Assembly: GCA_944327285.1 (NCBI GenBank)
Contig: CALVHG010000007.1
Span: 1-57,674, forward strand
DNA from: an uncultured Desulfovibrio sp.
Lineage (GTDB): Bacteria; Desulfobacterota; Desulfovibrionia; Desulfovibrionales; Desulfovibrionaceae
Reading direction: 5' to 3'
Length of the DNA stretch: 57,674 bases
The number at the start of each line of letters is the position of its first letter. The stretch's first letter is position 1. Positions 24,592 to 31,838 of this stretch are shown here, in pieces. A program made the position numbers and the translations under genes. Under the pieces are notes generated by a model. That model was not told the DNA's origin. It worked only from the letters and a program-made list of their open reading frames with translations, and did not search any database.

Positions 24592-26580
24592 CTAGTCAGG
24601 AATGATCTGGTAGTAGGGCTTCTTGAAGATCTTGGTTTCGCCAGTGGCGGGATCGTACTTGGAGTTCACGAAGCACTTCCACTTGCTGTCGTCGATACCC
24701 ATGAAGTCGGCGCGGTAGTAGAAGCCGGGGTAACGGGATTCTTCGCGGAAGGCGATGTGCTGCATGTGCAGGCGCACGGTCCACAGACGATGGTAGTTTT
24801 CCCAGCAGCGGAGCAGTTCGTGCAGGTCGCGGGCAGCCAGCTTTTCGGAGTCTTCTTCCATCATGGTCAGAAGATCGAAGCCGGTGTCAAGCAGCTTCTG
24901 GGAGGTGGTGTAGTAGGTACCCACGCCGCCGCCGTATTCGTCGGTGCACTTCACGAGACGCATCATGAAGTTCTTGGGCGTGATGTAGTTGGGGTTCACC
25001 ACGGGGTCGGTGGAAGCGTCCTTGCCAGCCAGGTAGTTGTAGTAAGGACGGTAAATTTCCTTCTTCAGTTCGTCGGCGGTTTCCTTGAACTCAGGCTTGA
25101 AGTCCTTGTGATCGAGGCACCAGCGAACCATCTGCTTACCGGCGATACGACCTTCGGCGTGCGAGCCGGAGGAGAACTTGTGGCCGGAAGCGCCCACGCC
25201 GTCGGCGCAGGTGAACAGGCCTTCCACGGTGGTCATGCGGTTGTAGACCTTACCGTTGCTGGCTTTCACCTTGTAGTCGTCGGGCACCCACTTTTCGTCG
25301 GGACCGGACACCCAGATGCCGCAGCAGCCGGAGTGGGAACCGAGCAGGTAAGGTTCGGTGGGCATGATTTCGGAGCCGCGCTCTTCAGGAGCGGTGTTGG
25401 TGGCCGCCCACAGGTTGGCCTGGCCCACGCACATGTCGAGGAAGTCTTCCCAAGCTTCGGACTCAAGGTCTTTCTGCTGTTCTTCGTTCAGGGTGGCGAA
25501 GGTGGTGTTCAGGGCGGTCTTGGTGTCCATGTAGATGGGGCCGCGGCCTTCACGCATTTCGCGCAGCATCATGTGGTTACGCAGGCAGGTCGGGATGACA
25601 TGGCCCTTGGCATAACCGCGATCTTCGTAAGGCTTCAGCATGGCCTTGTTGGTCACGCAGTAGTCTTCGCCCTTGGAGTTGGTGGCTTTAGCCTTGAAGA
25701 GCAGGAACCACGCACCCACGGGGCCGTAACCGTCCTTGAAGCGGGCGGGCACGAAGCGGTTTTCCATCATGGTCATTTCGGCGCCGACCTGAGCGCACAT
25801 CGTGTAGGTGGAGCCGGCGTTCCACACGGGGTACCAGGCGCGGCCCATACCTTCACCGGTGGAACGGGGACGGTACACGTTCACGGCGCCGCCCGCAGCC
25901 ACCATGATGGCGTTGGCTTTGAAGATGTGCACTTCGTTGGCGCGCAGGTTGAAGCCCACAGCGCCGGCGATGCGGTTGGGGGTGTTCTTGTCGAGCAGCA
26001 GCTTCACGATGAAGATACGCTCCATGATGCGGTCTTCACCCAGAGCATTCTTGGCGGCTTCGGCCACGATGCACTTGTAGGATTCACCGTTGATCATGAT
26101 CTGCCAGCGGCCGGAGCGGACGGGCTCGTCGCCGTTGCGCAGGGATTTGCCGGCGGCCTTGGCGGCGGCGCCGTTCATGTTGTGGCCGTTTTCATCCTTG
26201 ATCCAGCAGGGCAGGCCCCACTCTTCAAACAGATGCACGGAGTCGTCCACGTGACGGCCCACGTCGAAGATCAGGTCTTCGCGCACCAGGCCCATCAGGT
26301 CCGTACGAACCATGCGGACGTAGTCGTCAGCGGAGTTCTTGCCAAGATAGGTGTTGATGGCGGAGAGGCCCTGAGCCACGGCGCCGGAACGTTCCAGAGC
26401 AGCCTTGTCGCAGAGCATGATTTTCAGGCCGTGCTTGTCGCCCCAGCGGACGGCTTCAAAAGCCGTACCGCAAGCGCCCATGCCGCCGCCCACGATCAGC
26501 AGGTCAACGTCATGTTCTTTCACTTCGGGTTCAGCAATGGCAACGCCTTTCATCGCTTCCTTAACGGGAATCATAGGCAT
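24592..26580 (-). CDS. aprA: Adenylylsulfate (APS) reductase, alpha subunit
   Basis: 662 residues, normal length for the dissimilatory enzyme. The FAD site GGGMGACGTAFEAVRWG is at ~31-47, with ERSGAVAQGLSAINTY near 90, the substrate-region motif RNHMMLREMREGRGPIYMDT near 335, and GSHSGCCGIWVSGP near 415. It reduces APS to sulfite and AMP in the cytoplasm with AprB. It follows aprB by 39 bp with a GGAG ribosome site. Very high confidence. Confidence 0.98.
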   Translation of the reverse strand: MPMIPVKEAMKGVAIAEPEVKEHDVDLLIVGGGMGACGTAFEAVRWGDKHGLKIMLCDKAALERSGAVAQGLSAINTYLGKNSADDYVRMVRTDLMGLVREDLIFDVGRHVDDSVHLFEEWGLPCWIKDENGHNMNGAAAKAAGKSLRNGDEPVRSGRWQIMINGESYKCIVAEAAKNALGEDRIMERIFIVKLLLDKNTPNRIAGAVGFNLRANEVHIFKANAIMVAAGGAVNVYRPRSTGEGMGRAWYPVWNAGSTYTMCAQVGAEMTMMENRFVPARFKDGYGPVGAWFLLFKAKATNSKGEDYCVTNKAMLKPYEDRGYAKGHVIPTCLRNHMMLREMREGRGPIYMDTKTALNTTFATLNEEQQKDLESEAWEDFLDMCVGQANLWAATNTAPEERGSEIMPTEPYLLGSHSGCCGIWVSGPDEKWVPDDYKVKASNGKVYNRMTTVEGLFTCADGVGASGHKFSSGSHAEGRIAGKQMVRWCLDHKDFKPEFKETADELKKEIYRPYYNYLAGKDASTDPVVNPNYITPKNFMMRLVKCTDEYGGGVGTYYTTSQKLLDTGFDLLTMMEEDSEKLAARDLHELLRCWENYHRLWTVRLHMQHIAFREESRYPGFYYRADFMGIDDSKWKCFVNSKYDPATGETKIFKKPYYQIIPD

Positions 26581-26619
26581 GATGAATTTCTCCTTACATT
26601 CGCACTGTGGGAAAGGGAC

Positions 26620-27096
26620 CTACTTGGAGCAGAAGACCTTGTCGGCTTCGGCCACTTCGAACTTCTTGCCCAGCACTTCCTTGGGTTCGGCCAGGGAAGA
26701 TTCGGTGAACAGCAGTTCGTCATCCAGGTTGGCACCTTCGGGCTTGCCGTCGAAAGGCTTGATGGAGCCTTCAGGCGTGGTGCGAATGGGGAATTTGAAG
26801 CGCTTCACGCTGCCATTGCGGAACTTGACGGTCCACATGATGGAGTCGGCGGAGCGCATGGGGATACAGGTACCGCCCATAGGCGCGAAGTCGGCATAGG
26901 GACGGGCAGTGATGGCGCCCTGGGGGCAGATTTTCACGCAGGAATAGCATTCCCAGCAGGCATCCGGTTCCTGGTTGTACGCCTTCATTTCCTCAGGATC
27001 GAGAATCATGAGGTCATTGGGGCAGATGTACATGCAGGCCGTCTTTTCGCCACCCTTGCAACCGTCGCATTTGGACGGATCCACAAACGTAGGCAT
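26620..27096 (-). CDS. aprB: Adenylylsulfate (APS) reductase, beta subunit
   Basis: 158 residues. Two 4Fe-4S clusters are bound by CDGC...CMYIC near residues 10-25 and CWECYSCVKICP near 47-58. The C-terminal tail (VEGANLDDELLF region) wraps AprA in known structures. It passes electrons from QmoAB to the AprA flavin. First gene of the apr-qmo block, with GGAGGA upstream and a leader of about 130 nt. Confidence 0.98.
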   Translation of the reverse strand: MPTFVDPSKCDGCKGGEKTACMYICPNDLMILDPEEMKAYNQEPDACWECYSCVKICPQGAITARPYADFAPMGGTCIPMRSADSIMWTVKFRNGSVKRFKFPIRTTPEGSIKPFDGKPEGANLDDELLFTESSLAEPKEVLGKKFEVAEADKVFCSK

Positions 27097-27497
27097 AACG
27101 TATCCTCCGACTCTTAAAGTGTTTGCGGGTCACATGACCCTTGACCGGGCAGCTACCGGGCCGCCCGAGTGCCGTCATAGCTTAGTCGCTGCGCGGGAGG
27201 GTGTCAAACCGTCCGGCGCTTGGCTTGTGTATTAATTAACAAGCGCAAGGTGTTTGCGTCAACCCCCTCCCCACAAAAATCTTGGCTACTTTTTTTGAAG
27301 TTCATCATAACACATCAAAAAAACACTGCTTTTATATCCTGCAAAAAAAGTTTTTTCCGCATTGCGCTTTTGAGGGAAGCTCCCTGCCCGGCCCGGCCCC
27401 CGAAAAGCCCCGCCCAAGGCTTGCCAGCGGGCCATTTTCGGGCTAACAGCCTTGCACGGCGCTGTGCGCCCATATCACTTTGCAGGATTGACAATTT
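27097..27497. other. Divergent regulatory region between aprB and the chorismate-mutase fusion gene
   Basis: About 400 bp without a gene. It holds the predicted aprB promoter overlapped by a Rex-type operator (27223-27262). The rest is an AT-rich tract (27270-27360) that could contain the plus-strand promoter for the gene at 27498. Confidence 0.6.
27225..27262 (-). promoter_or_regulatory. aprB: aprBA promoter overlapped by a Rex-type operator
   Basis: TTGTGTATTAATTAACAA (27225-27242) matches the Rex consensus TTGTGAA-N4-TTCACAA at 12 of 14 defined positions. It is extended to a 6-bp perfect outer arm (GCTTGT/ACAAGC, 27223-27244). On the minus strand a -35 TTGACG (27262-27257) lies 17 nt from TTAATT (27239-27234), so the operator covers the -10. 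Rex responds to NADH/NAD+ and has been tied to sulfate-reduction genes in Desulfovibrio; binding here is inferred. Confidence 0.7.
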
Positions 27498-29201
27498 ATG
27501 AGTGACCAATTCCACGAGCCCAAAGCCCGACGCCCGCTGCGCGATGTCGTGAGCGATATTGACCGAGACATTCTGCGTCTGCTGATGCGCCGCCACAACC
27601 TGCTGCGCAAGATGCACAACGCCAAGGGATTTCTCGACCCTTCAGAAGAAAAAGGTCTGCGCGAAGCCTGGGAGGCCGCCGTCTCGCGCGTCAGTCGCGA
27701 CGCCCGTCTTTCCAGCCGCTTCTTCTCTCTCATGCAGGAAGTGGATTTCCTCCCCCGCCCCGAAGACGGGGAAGAGCGCCGCGCCGCTTTCAACCTTGCC
27801 CCGCCCGCCCTTCCGGTCAAGCTGGACATGGAAGCGCCTCTGGCCTGCCGCGCCACCCGCGCATGGCTCTTTCTGGCTGCCGCCTCCGGGCGTCCGCTGA
27901 GCCTGGGCCCCTGTCTGATGAATGATCCCATTGTGGACTGCGTTAAGCTCTTCAATCAGATGGGCGCGGCGCTCAACCGCGAGGACGGTAATGTCACCGC
28001 CGCCGCGGCCGCTCCCATGACGGCCCCGGACAAGGTTCTGCATGCCGGCGACAGCGCCTGGAACTTCTATCTTGCCCTGGCCTATTATCTCGGCCGTCCC
28101 TCCCGCACCAAATTTACCGGCGACACCAGCCTCAAGCTCGGCGACTTCTCGCCGCTGCGTCGTCTCATGCCCGCTCTTGGCGCGCGCCTCGTGCACGTCG
28201 TCCCCAAGAGCGACGGCTTCCCCATTCGTATTGAATGTTCCGGCGCACTGCCCGACAGTCTGCGTTTCCCCGCCGAAGCGCCCATTGAGCTGGCCGAGGC
28301 TCTGCTGCTGGCGGGCTCCTTCTATGAGCGGCCGCTGCGCATTGATCTTGCGGAACATCCCCATAAGGACCTCCTGCGGAGCCGCACGCTGCCCATACTG
28401 CGCAGCATCGGCGCACAGCTGGAAGAAGACGGGGACACCTTCCGCATTTCTCCTTCCGACATAGACCTGCCGCAGCATCCTCTCCTGCCCATGGAACCCG
28501 AACTGGCCCTTTTCCTGCTGGCGCTGGCTCCGGCCCTCGGCGGCGAAGTGCGCCTCCGCAGCCGCTGGCCGCAGTATCCCGGCGCGGAAGCCGGACTGGC
28601 GCTGCTCAAGGCCTGTGGCGCTGATGTGGCTCTCGGCGAGGATGCCGTCATTTGTACGGCAAAGACCCCGCTGGCAAGTCTCCCCGAACAGGCCCTGACG
28701 GCCATCGACGACAGTTTCCCCGCTGACTGGCTGCCCCTGCCTATCGCTCTGGCGGCGGCCGCCGCGCTCCGCGAAGGCGACGCGGCTCTGCCCGCGCTGA
28801 CGGACTCCCAGCTGCGCGCCGACGCGCAGGGCTTCCTCATGGATCTGGGGCTTGACGCGCTGGACGGCAAGGTGCGCCCCCGCAACATCCCCGCCGCCGA
28901 AAACGGCGAGGACGGCGAAGAACGCCGCGTGGAACGCCACCCCTGGAACGCCCCGACCCCTGTCTGGGCTCTGGCGCTGGCTGTGGCTGCTTGCGCCCAC
29001 GGCGCGCGCACGGGCTTCAAGCTCGGCAATCCCGGCATCATCACCGCCCTGTATCCGGCCTTCTGGGCCCTGTACAACGGGCTGCCTGAGCCCCGCATGC
29101 AGCGTCAGGCAGAAAAGGACGCGCCCGCCGCTCCCAAGCGTCGCCGCGTCATCACCAACGCCATCGCCGTGCTGCCCGAACCCAGGGACGAGGACTATTA
29201 A
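27498..29201 (+). CDS. Chorismate mutase-like domain fused to a degenerate EPSP synthase-like domain
   Basis: 567 residues. Residues ~10-85 follow the AroQ chorismate mutase pattern (LRDVVSDIDRDILRLLMRRHNLLRKMHNAKG). Residues ~105-540 align with EPSP synthase: LPVKLDMEAPLACRATRAWL, TGDTSLKLGDFSPLRRLM, and FPADWLPLPIALAAAAAL. The catalytic parts are gone: the SKSxSNR lysine and serine appear as Ala and Cys, GNAGTAxRPL is AGDSAWNFYLAL, the ERPI arginine is absent, and the C-terminal KETDRL lysine is not kept. So the second domain is unlikely to make EPSP. It may bind a shikimate-like ligand or be structural, while the first could still convert chorismate to prephenate. The ATG at 27498 has GCAGGA upstream. 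Divergent from aprB; a structured repeat begins 7 bp past the stop. Confidence 0.75.
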   Translation: MSDQFHEPKARRPLRDVVSDIDRDILRLLMRRHNLLRKMHNAKGFLDPSEEKGLREAWEAAVSRVSRDARLSSRFFSLMQEVDFLPRPEDGEERRAAFNLAPPALPVKLDMEAPLACRATRAWLFLAAASGRPLSLGPCLMNDPIVDCVKLFNQMGAALNREDGNVTAAAAAPMTAPDKVLHAGDSAWNFYLALAYYLGRPSRTKFTGDTSLKLGDFSPLRRLMPALGARLVHVVPKSDGFPIRIECSGALPDSLRFPAEAPIELAEALLLAGSFYERPLRIDLAEHPHKDLLRSRTLPILRSIGAQLEEDGDTFRISPSDIDLPQHPLLPMEPELALFLLALAPALGGEVRLRSRWPQYPGAEAGLALLKACGADVALGEDAVICTAKTPLASLPEQALTAIDDSFPADWLPLPIALAAAAALREGDAALPALTDSQLRADAQGFLMDLGLDALDGKVRPRNIPAAENGEDGEERRVERHPWNAPTPVWALALAVAACAHGARTGFKLGNPGIITALYPAFWALYNGLPEPRMQRQAEKDAPAAPKRRRVITNAIAVLPEPRDEDY

Positions 29202-29207
29202 TATGTC

Positions 29208-29320
29208 GGGGGAAGGGAAACCCCTCCGCTAGCGCGAGAGGCCCAGCCTTTCCAGAGGAAAGGCGTTCCTGTAATCCCTTCCCCCTCAAACTCCCCCATC
29301 CCTTCCCCAGCGCGCTTTTT
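29208..29320 (+). repeat. Structured intergenic repeat, copy 6 (variant with inserted hairpin)
   Basis: Begins 7 bp past the upstream stop. The left arm and upper stem (CCCCTCCGCTAGCGCGAGAGG) are present. The proximal right arm is split by CCCAGCCTTTCC...GGAAAGGCGTTCCTGTAAT before CCCTTCCCCC. The distal tract CATCCCTTCCCC and AGCGCGCTTTTTC follow. Confidence 0.82.
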
Positions 29321-29351
29321 CAAAAGGACGCAGGAGCGCAAGCCGCCTTTA

Positions 29352-29455
29352 AAGTATTTTCAGTTTGATACGCTTTGCGCTTTCAAACTATACGGTCTGT
29401 CGTTTCGCGGAAAAACGCAGTTTTCCCGCCACTTCTGGCCGAGCGGCATAGCCGG
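29352..29455 (+). repeat. MITE-like element, copy lacking its right end
   Basis: AAAGTATTTTCAGTTTGATA, TTTCAAACTATACGGTCTGTC, GCGGAAAAACGC and GGCCGAGCGGC follow the order of the full copy at 41711-41858. The last ~40 bp and the right terminal repeat are absent. Confidence 0.6.
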
Positions 29456-29475
29456 AGTTTGGTTAATACGCCCCG

Positions 29476-29526
29476 ACAGAAAAGACCTCCCGAAAGTCTG
29501 TAGGATTTTCGGGAGGTCTTTTCTGT
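29476..29526. terminator. CAGAAAAG-type hairpin, bidirectional terminator candidate
   Basis: ACAGAAAAGACCTCCCGAAA (29476-29495) is exactly complementary to 29507-29526 around an 11-nt loop. It is of the same outer frame as the hairpins at 166 and 47825 but has a different inner stem (GACCTCCCG). Confidence 0.7.
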
Positions 29527-29710
29527 GCTACCGTCCGCAGCACAGGAGCGAAAGGCATCAAAACAGGACAGAAAACTTACTCTCATTTTTCCGGGACGAC
29601 TGCCCCGAAAATACGGCGCTCTCCTCGCCGCACATCATTCCCGCCTCGCGCCGAAAGAAATACAACACTACCGAGGAACGGATGCAGCGAGGAACGTGCG
29701 ACATCCCCGT

Positions 29711-29809
29711 AGCATTGCTCCTCCTGATAAAAGCGCGCTGGGGAGGGGATGGGGGGCTTGGGGGGAAGGGGAACCCCTCTCGCGCTAGCAGAGGGGTTCC
29801 CCTTCCCCC
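29711..29809 (-). repeat. Structured intergenic repeat, copy 7
   Basis: Starts 17 bp past the DJ-1-like gene's stop. On the minus strand GGGGGAAGGGGAACCCCTCT pairs with AGAGGGGTTCCCC and TTCCCCCC around GCTAGCGCG. The distal tract is CATCCCCTCCCC, then AGCGCGCTTTTATCAGGAGGAGCAATG. The tail beyond is degenerate. It faces copy 6. Confidence 0.85.
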
Positions 29810-29825
29810 AAAAGCTCATAAGCCC

Positions 29826-30407
29826 CTAATGCGTAATGACGGTTCCCATCAGCTTCGCAAAGGCCGCGATCCATTCGGGATGCGCGGGCCAGGCCGGAGC
29901 CGTGACGAGGTGCTCATGCACCACGGCATTGCTCATGGTCGCGTTGGCGTCGGCCCAGGTGGCGCCCGCATCCAGCATATCCGGGCGGACGGCGGGATAG
30001 CAGGTGCAGGTATGGCCCTTGAGCACGCCGGCAGTCACGAGCAGCTGGGGACCGTGGCAAATGGCGGCGATGGGCTTTTTGGCGGCGTCAAACTCGCGCA
30101 CGATCTCCAGAACGCGGGCATTCAGACGCAGATACTCCGGAGCGCGACCGCCAGGGACGCACAGCCCCGCATAGTCGGCCACGTTTACCTTGTCGAAATC
30201 GTAGTTGATGGCGAAGTTATGACCGCGCTTTTCGGAATAGGTCTGATCGCCCTCAAAGTCATGGATGGCCGTGCGCACAACGTCACCCGGCTTCTTGCCG
30301 GGGCAGACGGCGTGCACTTCATAGCCCAGCAGCTGCAGCATCTGAAAGGGCACCATGGCTTCATAATCTTCCACATAGTCACCCACAAGCAACAGAACCT
30401 TTTTCAT
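29826..30407 (-). CDS. DJ-1/PfpI family protein
   Basis: 193 residues, typical length. The nucleophile elbow AICHGPQ has the conserved Cys117-His118, and the acidic partner is in GDYVEDYE near residue 13. Members are deglycases, glyoxalase-like enzymes or stress chaperones; the function here cannot be chosen. The ATG at 30407 has AAGGAC upstream. A terminator separates it from the efflux adaptor gene, so it is probably transcribed on its own or by read-through. Confidence 0.9.
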   Translation of the reverse strand: MKKVLLLVGDYVEDYEAMVPFQMLQLLGYEVHAVCPGKKPGDVVRTAIHDFEGDQTYSEKRGHNFAINYDFDKVNVADYAGLCVPGGRAPEYLRLNARVLEIVREFDAAKKPIAAICHGPQLLVTAGVLKGHTCTCYPAVRPDMLDAGATWADANATMSNAVVHEHLVTAPAWPAHPEWIAAFAKLMGTVITH

Positions 30408-30431
30408 ATCGCGTCCTTGGTTATTATTCGC

Positions 30432-30466
30432 AAAAAGAGGCGGACGACGCCTGCGCCGTCCGCCTC
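30432..30466 (-). terminator. Intrinsic terminator after the efflux adaptor gene
   Basis: GAGGCGGACG (30437-30446) pairs with CGTCCGCCTC (30457-30466); on the minus strand the stem is followed by TTTTTG. Confidence 0.82.
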
Positions 30467-30511
30467 TCATATAAGCATGAAGCGGAGAAAGGGAAGTCCC
30501 ACTCCGCGCCG

Positions 30512-31609
30512 TCACTTTACAATGCTTACAGGCACACCGGGGGCAAGACGAATCATGCCATCCACAACAATATTATCCCCGGCTTCCAGCTTCGCATCCA
30601 CAGCGCAGCGGCTGTCAAATTCAAACAGCACTCTGACAGGCACCGTCTCGGCCTTGCCATCCGCGTTAATGCGGTAGACATAGGTGCCGTCGCGACCGGA
30701 CTGCACGGCAACCGTCGGCAGCACCAGCGCATTCTTTTCCGTTCCGAGGGGCAGCCGCACGTTAACAAACTGTCCGGGCCAGAGACGGCGGCTTTCATTG
30801 GTAAAGGTGGCGCGCAGCCGAATGGTGCCCGTGCGAGTGTCCACTTCGTTTTCCACCAGCGTCAGCTCGCCCTTTTCGGGATCGCCGCCCAGAGGGGTTG
30901 CCGTCACCTCCACGGGACCTTCGGCCCGACGCTCAAAGATGGTGGACAGATTATGCTCAGGAACGGAAAAGACCACGTAGCAGGGACTTATGGTGTGGAT
31001 GGTCAGCAGGGGGGTTTCCGCATTTTCCTTGACCATATTGCCCTTGTCCACGGACAGGGAACCCACGCGCCCGCTAATAGGCGCGGTCAGCGTGCAATAA
31101 CTTACCTGAAGAGCCGCGCTATCCACTGCCGCGGCATCGGACTGCACTGTCCCTTTAAGGGACGCCGCTTCGGTGGCCGTGGCCTCGTAGGCTTCCCGGC
31201 TGACGTAGCCATTCTTGACCAGCTCCGAATAGCGGCGCATGTCGTCACGCGCTTTGACCAGCTGGGCGCGGGACTTCGCCAGCAGCGCTTCCTTTTCCCG
31301 CAGCTGCGCCACGAAGGGACGATCGTCGAGGCTGATCAGGGTCTGCCCTTCCTCAACATCCTGCCCTTCGGTAAAATGGACTTTGACGATCTCGCCCGTC
31401 ACGCGCGACACCACGCCCACCGACGCGGACGCCTTGACGTTGCCCACGACCTGAAGCACACGCCCGGCATCCTCGCGCACGACCTGCTCCACGCGCACGC
31501 GCGGGGCCTCTATCTGCCGTTGTCCCTTCTTATCGTCGGAACATGCCGCCAGACTCAAAATCAGCAGCATGCCCGCCAGAAGACGGGCCCAACCAGTCTG
31601 TTTTCGCAT
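30512..31609 (-). CDS. RND-type efflux periplasmic adaptor lipoprotein (membrane fusion protein)
   Basis: 365 residues. It has a lipoprotein signal with lipobox LSLAAC, so the mature protein would begin at Cys23. The order is barrel-sandwich half ([35 protein letters not shown]), alpha hairpin (about 100-155), second lipoyl half ([20 protein letters not shown]), then beta-barrel and membrane-proximal domains. This is the AcrA/MexA class, which bridges an inner-membrane RND pump and an outer-membrane channel. No pump or TolC-like gene is adjacent on either side, so it is an orphan here. Ribosome site GGCAGG. Confidence 0.88.
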   Translation of the reverse strand: MRKQTGWARLLAGMLLILSLAACSDDKKGQRQIEAPRVRVEQVVREDAGRVLQVVGNVKASASVGVVSRVTGEIVKVHFTEGQDVEEGQTLISLDDRPFVAQLREKEALLAKSRAQLVKARDDMRRYSELVKNGYVSREAYEATATEAASLKGTVQSDAAAVDSAALQVSYCTLTAPISGRVGSLSVDKGNMVKENAETPLLTIHTISPCYVVFSVPEHNLSTIFERRAEGPVEVTATPLGGDPEKGELTLVENEVDTRTGTIRLRATFTNESRRLWPGQFVNVRLPLGTEKNALVLPTVAVQSGRDGTYVYRINADGKAETVPVRVLFEFDSRCAVDAKLEAGDNIVVDGMIRLAPGVPVSIVK

Positions 31610-31723
31610 GACATACCTGCCTTTTCCCTACCACAAACATATGAAAGGCAGGCCGTCAAGCCCGCCCTGCCGGAACGGGAAGCGTCGCGCACCGCGGAAA
31701 ACAGGAGGAAAACGGCTCTATTG

Positions 31724-31752
31724 TTGACGCTGGGGCCGCGAGAACGTACATA
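31724..31752 (+). promoter_or_regulatory. speA: Sigma-70-type promoter for speA
   Basis: TTGACG (31724-31729) and TACATA (31747-31752) are separated by exactly 17 bp. The leader to the TTG start would be about 80 nt. Confidence 0.6.
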
Positions 31753-31838
31753 GGGGGCTGTTGCCGGGGCGGGGTGTTGCCCGCCCGCGGGCAGGGCGCA
31801 GAGAGACATCCCGCTTCAGGCGGAACCAGGAGGAGACA

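Larger units (their letters stand above)
29202..29825. other. Repeat-filled convergent intergenic region
   Basis: No gene. Order: copy 6, MITE-like fragment (29352-29455), CAGAAAAG hairpin (29476-29526), about 180 bp with degenerate linker sequence, copy 7. It lies between convergent gene ends. Confidence 0.6.

Noticed and set aside
20723-24595. Open frame of about 1290 codons on the plus strand opposite qmoB and qmoA
   Set aside because: It mirrors qmoBA exactly, has His/Ala/Gly/Val-rich shadow composition and no family features.
24757-27117. Open frame of 786 codons opposite aprA and aprB
   Set aside because: Antisense shadow of two highly conserved genes; the composition is that of a complement frame.
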